A stretch of DNA of 64,000 nucleotides, taken from positions 1,189,143 to 1,253,142 of the forward strand of contig NC_045138.2 in assembly GCF_008831285.2 (NCBI RefSeq). The letters run 5' to 3'. Position 1 is the stretch's first letter. Each line of letters starts with the position of its first letter. The notes below the pieces were generated by a model, which saw only the letters and a program-made list of their open reading frames with translations, had not been told where the DNA came from and did no database searches. A program made the position numbers and the translations under genes. Of the stretch, positions 13,076-23,221 are shown piece after piece. The stretch is from Nymphaea colorata (Eukaryota > Streptophyta > Magnoliopsida > Nymphaeales > Nymphaeaceae).

Positions 13076-15234
13076 GGTGATCCCACAATGTGATAAATTT
13101 TCAATAATTAAGTCTAGAGGCTTCCCGCTGTATTCTGAAGCTGTTCAACTACTATAGAAACATGCCCACAATTTGTCGTCTTCGTCATAACTTTCTTCCC
13201 GTCTTTGTCGCCACTTCACCACGTACTCCAACTAATCTCTTTCTCTCTCTCTCTCAAACTCTCTCAAGCCAGTATAACGAAATTTTAAAATGGAATTCAG
13301 TTGTCAAGTTTTGTTCCTTCCTTTTATTATCATTTATAAAAAATAAAATAATCAAGATGATTGTTAAAAAAGAAAAAAAGAAGAAAAAACTGGTTTTCAA
13401 ACGAACAATCCTAACTTTTAGGCTTGTACTCAATTTAAGCATCAAATTTTCAAGATTGGTTTTTGTTCATTTTCAATTTTTTATATACCTTTTACCTATT
13501 TATATGATTACATGTATGAGGAATGACTTAAGAGACTGATAGGCATGCACAAGTAATATATATGGAGAGAGACATATATTCTATACGTAAGAAGAGAGAG
13601 AGAGCCGTCCACTAATTTAGTTTGGGCAACTTGTCAAGATAATAGATACGTGAGCATTTTGAACTTTGAAGCCCGCATTAAGGAGCTTTAGAAAGAAAAA
13701 AAAATCAGTGTTGGTGTCAATTTGTTCAAATTATCAAGAGACGTCAGCTGGTTGAAAACTGCAATACGGGTTTAAGAAAAATCAAAGTTTGTGTGAACTT
13801 TTTTTTTTAAGATGAAAACGCCCGTCTATGCATCTAAAAGGTTTCTTTAATTCTTGCATTTTTCGGACACGAATAATGTATCTATTTAGTTAATTTTGAA
13901 AAAAAAAACATATACACAAGGATATGAACGTTAAATACGGAGTAGTGAAATATATAAAATCACTAAAACTTATATTCTATAAAATTGTTTCAAAAATAAT
14001 TGCATCAATATATATTTGAAATCTTTGGATTTCTTTTTGTCTGGGTTTGGACAGAAAAATCTTTCTAATATATTATACGTGACAGTATATTTTAATCATG
14101 TTTGTTAATGCAATGCATTAGGTGGTTATGATTGGATTGAGGTTTCGATAAAGATCTCACCATATATATATATATATAAATGGTGACTGATTTTTTTAGA
14201 GTCACCCAACCATCTAATGAAAATCGTTCGATCAAACATGATGGACGACTAGAGAAAAATAAGGTGAAAAAGATGATGAACATTTTGGTCATCTAATATT
14301 AGTTCATACTTTTTCTTTATATTCTTTTCTCAACCATCTACTTATGTCAGATGGACGGCTCTAATTAAATGGCTCTTTGAATAGGCAGAGTTCACTCACT
14401 CATAATGCATTAGTAAAAAAAAAAAGTTCAAAGTTCTTAAGAAAAAGTTAATAGAGGACATCCATTAGTCTTCAATCAGCCGCCGAATTAAATCAGACGT
14501 CATCAATTTGGTTCGAATATGCCAGTTGAGGAATCTGCCAAACATATATATTCTTTTCTCTGAAACCGCCATAGACAGCAAAAACTCCACCAGTTCCCAA
14601 CTAGTAATCAGCATTAACTTTGATCAGAGATCCACACTTGAAGGCAATTTTGCTAGGCTTTATGTAATTGGATTTTTAGCAACCGAATCAAAATCTAATT
14701 AACATAATGTCCGTAAACTGGCTTCAATCCTTATCGATCCCAGTCGAACCCACTGGCCGTGAGAGGCATCACTTAATTGGTAAACTGGTGGGTCAGTTTG
14801 ATAAACTACAAATGGAGTATGTGTGACACTTTGGTTGATGGTTGTTTCTTTTTCTACTTAAACCCAAAAACAACTCTGAACCCAAAGGGCAAGAAAGAAA
14901 AGGACGAAGAAAAGACTTTGGCCTCTTAATAATATCTTCTCAACACTGAATTTGGATTCAATCATGAAACTTCATTCTAAATTTATATTTTATTAATAGT
15001 ATTCTGGTTTTCTCTATTTGATACTACTTCGTGAATTCCAAACCAACGCCAATTCTTTTAATTGTTAATGAATGACAACCCATGTTACGAAGAGTCAATA
15101 AACTTATGAGGTTAGTCCAATCCATCGTGAAGGACGATTAACAGAAAATAAGTTTAAAAATGTAATGTATCATTTAGTATTAGTTCATGAATGATTGATA
15201 GGTACCTGACTACTTAGGTAAGGCATAAAATTCA
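13076..15234. other. gene-free AT-rich DNA
   Basis: I see only short AT-rich open frames with low-complexity translations, a CT run near 13,240, GA runs near 13,590 and a TA run near 14,162. No protein family, tRNA or transposon end is recognisable. Confidence 0.5.
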
Positions 15235-15570
15235 GGCCTCTTAAATTCATGTTAAAAATGGTTTCAAACAAAATATGAACGTTCTAATGTGTTCATAAAC
15301 ACTAATTTAATGTAAATCATGCTTTAGTTCAAGTTTTATAAAAAAATGATATTTATACTACCAAAATTTTGATGTTATAAGAGCCGTTCATTTTTTGACT
15401 AATAAAAAACATTATTTAAGTAACAAAACAACCAAATTAATGGACCATATCTATAAGGTTGGTTTTCAAAAAAAAATTATTGTAATAATTAATATTAACA
15501 TATCTGACTTTTGTTTCTTACTTAAGTGGTTTAGTTTTTATCAATTATATACATATATATCCGAAGAGTA
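15235..15570 (-). repeat. dispersed MITE-like repeat, copy c (inverted)
   Basis: Reverse complement of the block at 6,960–7,345. The pair CTTTTGTTTCTTACTTAAG, GTGGTTTAG mirrors CTTGAGTAAGAAACAAAAAC there, and ACCAAAATTTTGAT mirrors ATCAAAATTTTGGT. By eye similarity is roughly 75–80%, so this is an older copy. Confidence 0.45.
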
Positions 15571-15761
15571 GTAGAGGCGACCTAAAAAGCACATTCAGAA
15601 AACATGTTTAAAAAATATTTGGCAGTTTCATAAGTATTTTGATTATTAAACCCCGGAGGAACAATCTTCCCTTTCTCACCGATGAACCTCGAATTCACCT
15701 GGGCTTGTAACGTTCCCGAGCATAAAGCTTTTGTTAATGGCCTCATTTCTTCAAAGAATGT

Positions 15762-15893
15762 CCGTCATATTTAAAAGTAATCAATCGAGCTAGTAAGGTA
15801 TGACCAAAAGGCCTATTACATTTTTGGCCGTCATATTTAAAAGTAATCAATCGAGCTAGTAAGGTATGACCAAAAGGCCTATTACATTTTTGG
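15762..15893. repeat. 66 bp perfect tandem duplication
   Basis: The unit starting CCGTCATATTTAAAAGTAAT and ending CATTTTTGG occurs twice head to tail (15,762–15,827 and 15,828–15,893), apparently without mismatches, so it is recent. Confidence 0.85.
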
Positions 15894-15899
15894 CAAGGG

Positions 15900-17378
15900 A
15901 TTATTATTTTTTTTTTAAATTTTTGCAGGGGCCAAGGTAAAATTCTTGAAACTATTAGCCAGTAAAATTTTATTTTTCAAAATTTGTCATGAGAAAACAT
16001 AGTAGGGGAGCATCAAGGACTTCGTTTTTGATGGCTATCTAACTTCATTTCTATTTAATTAGAAAAAGATTGTCTCCTTAAGGTTAGAGCTTTATTTATA
16101 ATGATGATTATCAATAGCATTCATATTTGCGATTCAGGGGGACTCGGGATACCCCTTCTTACTTTTTCTATTGGGAAGTAAGGATGTCAATGGATTGGAT
16201 TTAGATCTTATTCGATTGGATATTTGACTGAATTGCATACAAAAGATAGGATATGAAAAAAAAAATTTGACATCTGCACAAGAAATAAGATGGGATTCAG
16301 ACATAAAAGATTGACATCTGATCAGAACTGGATTCAGATTTAAATAAATATCTGATCAGATTAGCATTCGAATTTAGTTCAAAACAAATGTCCCACATCC
16401 AATATCCATATATTCTGAAAGTGGGTTTTCAATTATATAACAATGCAGTTCGGATTTGTTTGTGTATTTAGTAGTTCGATTAAGATTCGTTTGCGAATAC
16501 AAAAGTCAGATTAGAATCAGACTAAAAATTCAAATTTAACATTTAGAATGATCTTCAGTAAAATTTCATGAGATCACAGCCTAAATAAATTTTAGTCCCT
16601 TGCTGTTTCTTCCTATCACCATTCTCCTGAAGCTTAACGAGCAAGCTTTAAAACCCAACTTTTTCCTTTCTATTCTGTATGATGGTTGAGTACTGAGTAG
16701 TTCGATAAGCAAAGAACTCACAGGCCAAGAACATGAGCTAATGTACCCGAAATTCACTATAGGCGTGTAGTATTTGCACCATCCTGTACGATGGTCGAGT
16801 ACTGAGTAGTTCGATCAGCGAAGAACTACTTATTAAAAAGAACTAAAATGCTTAAAAATACAAAGGAGCTTATGTCTTATGACATAGGAAGGGGACTGAA
16901 TTTGATATACTTTTAACAATATCAACCTTTTTGGACTCGGCTTAACTTGATTCAGTGTGCAGTTCTAGCCAAGTAGGATGGAGATATCCCCCTTGTTTAT
17001 AAACAGATCAATGATGTACAAAATAAAGAATGAAAGGATAGGAAAAGAACAAATCACAAGCCCAAAGGAGCATGGCACAAGCAAACAGATGTTTAATGCA
17101 TTGTGGTGCGATGTGATCTTTTTACTAATAATACTAATAATGATCTTAATTTGATATACATTCTCTAATGCATGCTAGAGAAATGCTAATAATACTAATA
17201 ATGATCTTTTTACTAACTTTTCCTTCGTTAGCAAAGTGACACCTTCAAGGGCTGTTGGAAGTGACAATATGTTATCGTTCTATGCACGTATTTACCTCAA
17301 AAGTTACTAGATATATGAAACAATAACATACTTTTACTGTTACCAAACAGCCCCGCAGTAACACATATAATTTTTTCT

Positions 17379-17380
<2 letters not shown>
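15900..17380. other. gene-free stretch with degenerate repeats
   Basis: Near 16,182 a GGATGTCAATGGATTGGAT end resembles one terminus of the hAT-like element at 39,239–39,643, followed by GATTCAGATT/GGATTCAGA-type degenerate repeats to about 16,540. A 38 bp segment (GAGTACTGAGTAGTTCGAT core) occurs near 16,688 and 16,796. ATAATACTAATAATGATC occurs twice near 17,130 and 17,190. No gene seen. Confidence 0.45.

Positions 17381-17381
<1 letters not shown>

Positions 17382-17443
<62 letters not shown>
17382..17443. repeat. (TA)n microsatellite
   Basis: About thirty uninterrupted TA dinucleotides, the longest pure TA tract in the window. Confidence 0.95.
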
Positions 17444-17445
<2 letters not shown>

Positions 17446-17569
17446 CTAGCAGTGTATAGTATGTTGATCTGGCATCCATGCATTGCACATGGAGAACCAT
17501 GCATGCCAAAAGTTAAGTAGCAGTTGGTCAGTTTGGTATGAGACATTATTGCGGCTATAAAATGAGGCA

Positions 17570-17880
17570 AACCAACTTAGGCTAGACTTGAACTTGCTTA
17601 TTAAAACCTGAGCTTGAACTCAGCTCTTTTATAATTGAGAAGACCTTGAGTTTAAATATATGCACAAAATGTTAAATGAGTTGAATTCAAATTGTAAGAA
17701 CTCAACTCAGTTAAACTCAGGTTTGGCTTGACTAAATAAAACTAAACAAGTTAACAAGTTAAACAAGTGACGTTAACTTAACATAAACGAGTTAAACAAG
17801 TTAAACGAATCTAGCTTGAACTTGATCCTATAAAAATGAGTTAAGCCAGTCTAACTTGACCGCGATGCTATATCATCAAA
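17570..17880. repeat. degenerate GTTAAACAA-rich repeats
   Basis: Scattered copies of AACAAGTTAAAC and GAACTTGA/GAACTCA-type words without fixed period. Possibly the worn inner part of the adjacent hAT-like satellite. No gene. Confidence 0.35.
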
Positions 17881-17899
17881 TTGAACTCGAGTATTTGCT

Positions 17900-19540
17900 A
17901 TATTTAATATTATAAAAATTTATTTTATAATTTTTTTTTATTATGAAACGGCGAAGGTCGGGTCGGCCCTGGACTTGGATTTCAAGCCCGGCCAACCCAC
18001 CCGAGCCGGGCCCCGATGCCCACCCTTACCCATGTACCTACTAAAGTAGCAAAATGGCACCAATAGGACTCTAAAGTGATATAAGCTTTCGCCTTTATAG
18101 CTATAGGTACAGGTCAGGTGAATTAGGTCTTTAGCAACGATATTTTGTTCGATTGTTATTTTTTAAATTAATAATATGTATTTTATTATTAAAAATATAT
18201 TTTAAATTATAAAAAAATATTTTATAATTAAATTTTTTTAATTATCAAACGGCTTGAGCCTGGTTGGGCCCAGGTTTCGGGCCCGACGGACGGATCCGGG
18301 CTGGGCCCCGATGCCCGCCCTTATCTATTTACCCACTAAAGTAACAAAATAGTATCAACAGGACTCTAAAGTGATATAAGCTTTCGCCATTATAGCTATA
18401 TGTATAGGTTTGGTGAATCAGTTCTTTGCCAATGATGTTTTGTTCAACTGCTATTTTTTAAATTTAATAATATGTATTTCATTATTAAAAATCTATTTTA
18501 TATTATAAAAAATTATTTTATTATTTAAAAATTGTTTTTATTATCAAACGGAACGAACCGGGCCCCGATGCCCACCCATACCCATGTACCCACTATAGTA
18601 GCAAAATGGCGTCAACAGGACTCTAAAGATATATAAGCTTTCACCATTATAGCCATAGGTACAGGTCAGGGGAATAAAGTCTTTAGCAATGATGTTTTGT
18701 TCGACTGTTACTTTTGAAATTTAATAATATGTATTTTATTATTAAAAATATATTTTATAATATAAACAGTTATTTTATAATTAAAAAATACTTTTATTAT
18801 GGAACGGCCAAGGTCGGGTCAGGCCCAGACTTGGATTTCAAGCTCGGCTGACTGACCCGGGCTGGGCCCCGATGTCCACCCTTACCCATGTACCCGCTAA
18901 AGTAGCAAAATGGCGCCAATAGGACTCTAAAGTGATATAAGCGGTACAGGTCGGGTGAATCAGACCTTTAGCAATGATATTTTGTTCGAATGTTATTTTT
19001 TAAATTAATAATATGTATTTTATTATTAGAAAATTTATTTTATAATGTTTTTTTTTATTGTCAAACGGCCCGAGCCGGGTCGGGCCCAGGTTTCGGGCCT
19101 GATGGACCGACTGGGGCCGGGCTCCGATTCCCACCCTTACCCATGCACCCACTAAAGTAGCAAAGTGGCATTAACGAAACTCTAAAGTGATGTAAGCTTT
19201 TGCCATTATAGTCATAAGTACATGTCACGTGAATCAGGTCTTTACCAATGATGTTTTGTTCGAGTGCCATTTTTTAAATTTAATAATATGTATTTTATTA
19301 TTAAAAAAATTATTTTATATTATTCAAAAATTATTTTATAGTCTAAAAATTTTTTTCGTTATCAAACAGCGCGGACCAGGCCCCGATGCCCACCTTTACC
19401 CATGTACCCACTAAAATAGCAAAATGTCGTCAACAGGACTCTAAAGTGACATAAGCTTTCGCCATTTTAGCCATAGGTGCAGGTCAGGTGAATTTGGTCT
19501 TTAGCAATTATGTTTTGTTCAACTGCTACGATCACTGTTA
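17900..19540. repeat. six-unit satellite with hAT-like GC-rich ends
   Basis: Six tandem units. The anchor CCCACTAAAGTAGC (or variant) recurs near 18,036, 18,331, 18,588, 18,892, 19,148 and 19,407, giving spacings of about 295, 257, 304, 256 and 259 bp. Each unit has an AT-rich core (TAATATGTATTTTATTATT), a TTATNAAACGG junction, a GGGCC-rich block, then CCCCGATGCCCACCCTTACC. Read on the minus strand the last string is GGTAAGGGTGGGCATCGGGG, close to the TAGGGGTGGGCA-type ends of plant hAT transposons. Longer units have an extra GC-rich insert. No coding potential. Confidence 0.7.
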
Positions 19541-19730
19541 TATTGGCGGTGAATCGTAAGTTCTATTATGTGATATTTTATCAGTGATAATATCATTGGT
19601 ATGGATCTGTACTATTGTCAATGGCTATGGCGTCAGAAAAGAGGATCTATGCCAGTGAAATTGTCACTCGATTAGTTCTATTTATATTTCTTCAAAAAAA
19701 CGGCAATGCTTATAAAACAAGCACCTTCAT
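19396..19730 (+). repeat. dispersed repeat shared with 41,088–41,430 and 62,676–63,018
   Basis: The last satellite unit continues into about 330 bp also present at 41.1 and 62.7 kb. Landmarks are CCCATGTACCCACT, AACAGGACTCT, ACAAGCTTTC/ATAAGCTTTC, GGCGGTGAAT, ATGGATCTG and GGCAATGCTT/GGCACTGCTT. So the satellite unit is an amplified part of a longer dispersed element. Confidence 0.55.
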
Positions 19731-19884
19731 ACAGTTAATACCCTCATCAATCTGCCCATGGTTCGAAAGTAATCTATGTGAACAGAAAAATTGTTTGATG
19801 CCAATTGTTAACCACGATTTGCTGCACACAGGTAAATTCAGGAAAGTCATTGAGCAGTTAACCATTGGAGGCTAGATCACAAGA

Positions 19885-20712
19885 ATGTGGTCATCCTATT
19901 GTCCCCTCCAAGAAATCGCAACTTAACTTTAGAATGTCAAAGACTTTTTCTCCACACCTTCGGTCTCGCCCGTGCATTTTTTCAGAGCTCTCAAAGTATC
20001 CTCCCACACCCCGGCATCGTCATTGTTCCTCAGGGCTGCTCCAATTGTGGCGATATATATCGGCAGACCACCGCACTCCCTGAGGACATCCATTGCAATT
20101 TTTTCTATAGGTGGCTGTTGGATCACATTCCCTGTGTTATTAAGGAATAGGGACATTGCATCTTTCCAGCACATGGCTTCCATCTTGATGTTTCTGCCAG
20201 TTTGCATGGCAACGCATGCATCAAGGGTTCTACTTACGACCACAACTTTGCTTCCATTCGCTGGATCAGGAACACCCAACACACGTATATGGAAGCCTTG
20301 CCAGACATCATCTAATATCAACAAGTACTTTCCGCCCTTCATTTTTGTTGAAATCAGTTTTTCTCCTTCGCTTAGATGTGCCCCTTTGGCGGAAAGAGTG
20401 CTTTAGGTAGCAGGCAATCTTCTGTTGCAGGTGTTTGTAGTCGGATCTTTTCCTACTACGATGTACATGATGCAGTCGAACTCTTTAGCTTTTGTTGTGC
20501 ACAAGCTTCACGATACTAGTCTCGCCGATTCCCCCCATTCTGTGGATGCCGATCCTTGATATCCTGGCATCTTGTATAATGTCCAAAATTTCCTTAACCA
20601 AGCGAGTAGCAGTATCTTGCCCGTCCAATGGTTCCAGGATGAGTGGCTGGGACCAATTGATTTCTCGAGGCCTTGACACCTGTTCCGCCTCCAAAGGTGC
20701 CTTCTTTATATG
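19885..20712 (-). pseudogene. NBS resistance gene fragment A (no Copia insertion)
   Basis: Minus-strand NB-ARC piece of a plant CC-NBS-LRR immune receptor. It holds a P-loop region (20,694–20,485, RIGIHRMGGIGETSIVK), kinase-2 (GGKYLLILDDVWQ), RNBS-B (GSKVVVVSRTLDAC), RNBS-C (CWKDAMSLFL) and the GLPL-type motif (CGGLPIYIATIGAALR). The Walker A lysine is glutamate. Between P-loop and kinase-2 the frame shifts twice and meets a stop (RRLPAT*). A further frameshift follows GVEKK. The CC and LRR regions are absent. This copy keeps the empty site (ATTGC at 20,155–20,159) where Copia sits in fragments B and D. Confidence 0.8.
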
Positions 20713-21147
20713 ACAGCATTACCTACTTCTTGAAAGTTTTCATTGGCATTAGTACCTCCCTAATCTAACTTCCAACTATAATAAATTTATTAACAAAAAC
20801 TTTATTTAGGAGAAGCTCATGCATCTAATTATTACAAATCTGGCAACATTATGATAATTTCTTCAACAAAAGCACTATCCAAGCACATGCATTTTCTAAA
20901 GCAAACTCAGACAGGCATTCAGAAAGAAAAGAAACACGATAATCTACTTGCCCTTTGACATAGTAAAAGTAAAAAAAATACAAAACCACACGCCTGGGTT
21001 TCGGCTATCGGACCGGGCCTGGGTCAGCTCGATAATATTTAAAAAAATAAATTTTTTATTAATTTTAGTTTGATAATATGTATTTTACTATTTTAAAAAT
21101 TATTCTATAATTAAAAAATCATTTTTTATTATTAAACGAGGTGAGAT
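20713..21147. other. spacer of the NBS repeat unit
   Basis: Non-coding DNA repeated after each NBS fragment (28,063–28,497; 49,407–49,840). From about 20,995 it contains a GGGTTTCGGCTATCGGACCG block plus AT-rich DNA like the hAT-like repeats. No gene. Confidence 0.5.
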
Positions 21148-21698
21148 CTGCCCATTGATGGACAAACTTCACAATCTTCCTAACCGAAGAAACTGTTTCT
21201 TCATAAATATAGAATAGAGAGAGAAAGAGAAGCTGGTTCTAAAGAATTTGAGGAATTAAGTAGGAGAGGGGAGGAGGAACACCATGGGCAAGATCATGAA
21301 GAAGGGTGCCATGAAGAGACCAGTGACCCTTGATGTTCTTTCAGGAGAAGTCTTTGCAGAGATCGTAACACGCGTTGTTTGTTCGTCACCGACCAGGTTG
21401 TCGGTTCCTGATCTTGCCAACATGAAGCTCACGTAAGTTTTCTGTTATCTCCTACATATTCAACTTTCAAGCACTCTGCATGGATTCTCTGCAATGACTT
21501 CTCCTGAAAGAACATCAAGAGTCACTGGTCTCTTCATGACACCCTTATTCATGATCTTGCCCATGGTGCTCCTTCTCTCATCTCCTACTAAATTCCTCAA
21601 ATTTGTAAGAACCAGTTTCTTTCTCTCTCTTCTATATTTATGAAGATGTAGTATTTTCGGTTAGGAAGAATTGTGAAGGTATGCATAAATAGGCAGGT
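21148..21698. repeat. F-box foldback 1 (inverted repeat around F-box exon 1)
   Basis: The left arm (21,148–21,361) holds the leader unit (CACAATCTTCCTAACCG), a GA-rich stretch and the first half of an F-box exon. The right arm (21,487–21,698) is its imperfect reverse complement, from TCTGCAATGACTTCTCCTG to TGCATAAATAGGCAGG. The loop is about 125 bp and holds the second half of the exon plus the intron donor. Confidence 0.75.
21284..21432 (+). pseudogene. F-box exon 1 inside foldback 1
   Basis: Open frame MGKIMKKGAMKRPVTLDVL, then SGEVFAEIVTRVVCSS and LSVPDLANMKLT, ending at an intact GTAAG donor (21,433). It lacks the LP pair of the F-box core (LS here). No exon 2 follows: past the donor the DNA turns into the reverse complement of the exon, so no protein beyond this exon is possible. 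Confidence 0.55.
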
Positions 21699-21699
21699 C

Positions 21700-22253
21700 T
21701 TCGCATGTTTGACAATAAAAAAATATTTTTAAATTATAAAATATTTTTTAAAATAGTAAAATAACTATTATCAAATTAGAAATTAATAAAAAATTATTTT
21801 ATAAATATTATCGGGCTGAACCGGGCCCTGGACCGGCCCGATAGCCGAAACCTAGGGCTGGGCTGGGGCTTGATACTAAAAAAATATTTTTAAATAAATT
21901 TTTAATAGTAAACTACAATTTATTAAATTAAAAAATAATAAAAAAATTATTTTTAAAATATTACCTGGCTTACAAGGGCCGGGCCCAGCCCGATAATTGA
22001 AACCCGTGTCGAATCCTGCCCAGCTTGTTTGATAATAAAAAATATATTTTTAAAATTATAAAATAATTTTTAATAGTATAACACACATTATTAAATTAAA
22101 AAATAATAAAAATTATTTTTTTAATATTACCGGGCAGGATCGGCCCTAGTCGGGCCGACCTGGGTTGAAGCATCAGGCTCGGGTCCGGGCCTGGGCCCGA
22201 CCGAGCCAGGTACTGGGTACCCGTTGGGGGCCCGTACCGGTGCCCACCCCTGG
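21700..22253. mobile_element. hAT-like non-autonomous element end with internal repeats
   Basis: Three units of about 160 bp (starting near 21,709, 21,871 and 22,028) alternate AT-rich DNA with GC-rich blocks (GGCCCGATAGCCGAAACC). The block ends GGTGCCCACCCCTGG, the reverse complement of CCAGGGGTGGGCACC, which matches the hAT terminal consensus CAGGGGTGGGCA. No matching opposite end is visible and there is no transposase. Confidence 0.55.
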
Positions 22254-22523
22254 AAACCAACAAGGGAGGAAACCTTTTTTTTAAACCATAAGTTCAAGAG
22301 AGGTTTTTGTAAAAATCTCTAAATTGTCAATTATAAGCCGAACGTTCCTAACTACCCTAGAGTTAGGGTCCTGAGCAGACATCACATTGTTTCTAATGTT
22401 TCAGACACCTGTTTTAAAGTTTCGAATAGATACATAAACAACTCCAATATCTAGGATGTATGTATAAAACAAAAATTTTGTCGAACAAATTGACCCCTCC
22501 ACAAACTGGATGGAACTAGCCTG
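22254..22523. other. spacer between hAT-like end and NBS fragment B
   Basis: Conserved non-coding flank (AACCAACAAGGGAGG… to GGATGGAACTAGCC), present also at 43,684–43,955 and 50,962–51,226 and partly deleted before 29,735. It continues the 3' side of the NBS fragment on the minus strand with no LRR sequence. Confidence 0.5.
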
Positions 22524-22791
22524 TGGTCATCCTATTGTCCCCTCCAAGAAATCGTAACTTAACTTTAGAATGTCAAAGACCTTTTTCTCCACACCTTCGG
22601 TCTCGCCCGTGCATTTTTTCAGAGCTCTCAAAGTATCCTCCCACACCCCGGCATCGTCATTGTTCCTTAGGGCTGCTCCAATTGTGGTGATCGCTATCGG
22701 CAGAGCACCGCACTCCCTGAGGACCTCCATTGCAATTTTTTCTATAGGTGGTTGTTTGATGACATTCCCTGTGTTATGAAGGAATAGGGAC

Positions 22792-22796
22792 ATTGC
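22792..22796. other. Copia 1 target site duplication (left)
   Basis: ATTGC immediately before the 5' LTR, repeated at 27,503–27,507 after the 3' LTR. Five bases is the normal Copia target duplication, and uninterrupted fragment A has a single ATTGC at the same place. Confidence 0.92.
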
Positions 22797-23107
22797 TGTT
22801 AGTTAATGTGAACGTGTGAGCAATATGTGGAAGTGGAGACCGTGTAAACATGTGGTGGTTTTTTTTTAGTTTCTTTTCTTTAGCCATAAAAATAGGAATT
22901 AGTGGTTATGTGTCCACAAAATGAGGCTGCTTTTGGCAAGTGGCATTAGTGGGTAGTTTTTTCTTTTGTTCTTTAAATACTAGTACATGCGTGTAGTCCA
23001 AAGTGTGAGAAAAAGAAAAATAGTATTGAGTTTCTTTTGTTCAACTTTACCTTAACGTGACTTTCTTTAGTTTTGTTTGTGTGTGGGAGTTAGAAAGACT
23101 TCCTTCA
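22797..23107 (+). repeat. Copia 1 5' LTR
   Basis: 311 bp starting TGTTAGTTAATG and ending ACTTCCTTCA (TG…CA). Differs from the 3' LTR by about five substitutions and a few indels, including TTATGTGTCC against TTGTGTCC. Copy 2 shows the same 5'/3' differences. Confidence 0.92.
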
Positions 23108-23111
23108 ATCT

Positions 23112-23125
23112 TGGTATCAGAACGC
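23112..23125 (+). other. Copia 1 primer binding site
   Basis: TGGTATCAGAACGC, complementary to the 3' end of initiator tRNA-Met (canonical TGGTATCAGAGC), four bases after the 5' LTR. Copy 2 keeps the canonical GAGC, so copy 1 carries a G-to-A change here. Confidence 0.85.
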
Positions 23126-23221
23126 CAGGTTGCGTGGGCATCTCAAGTATCGTGGAGCATTGCAGAAGCAAAGAACTCCAAATCGTGTGCTATTGATAAG
23201 AGTTATTTTTTGAAAGCTGGT

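Noticed and set aside
13162-13539. 125-residue open frame in AT-rich DNA
   Set aside because: Lysine- and phenylalanine-rich low-complexity translation with no start context, intron structure or similarity.
19885-20712. Functional disease resistance gene
   Set aside because: No CC or LRR region, frameshifts, and the Walker A lysine is missing in all copies.
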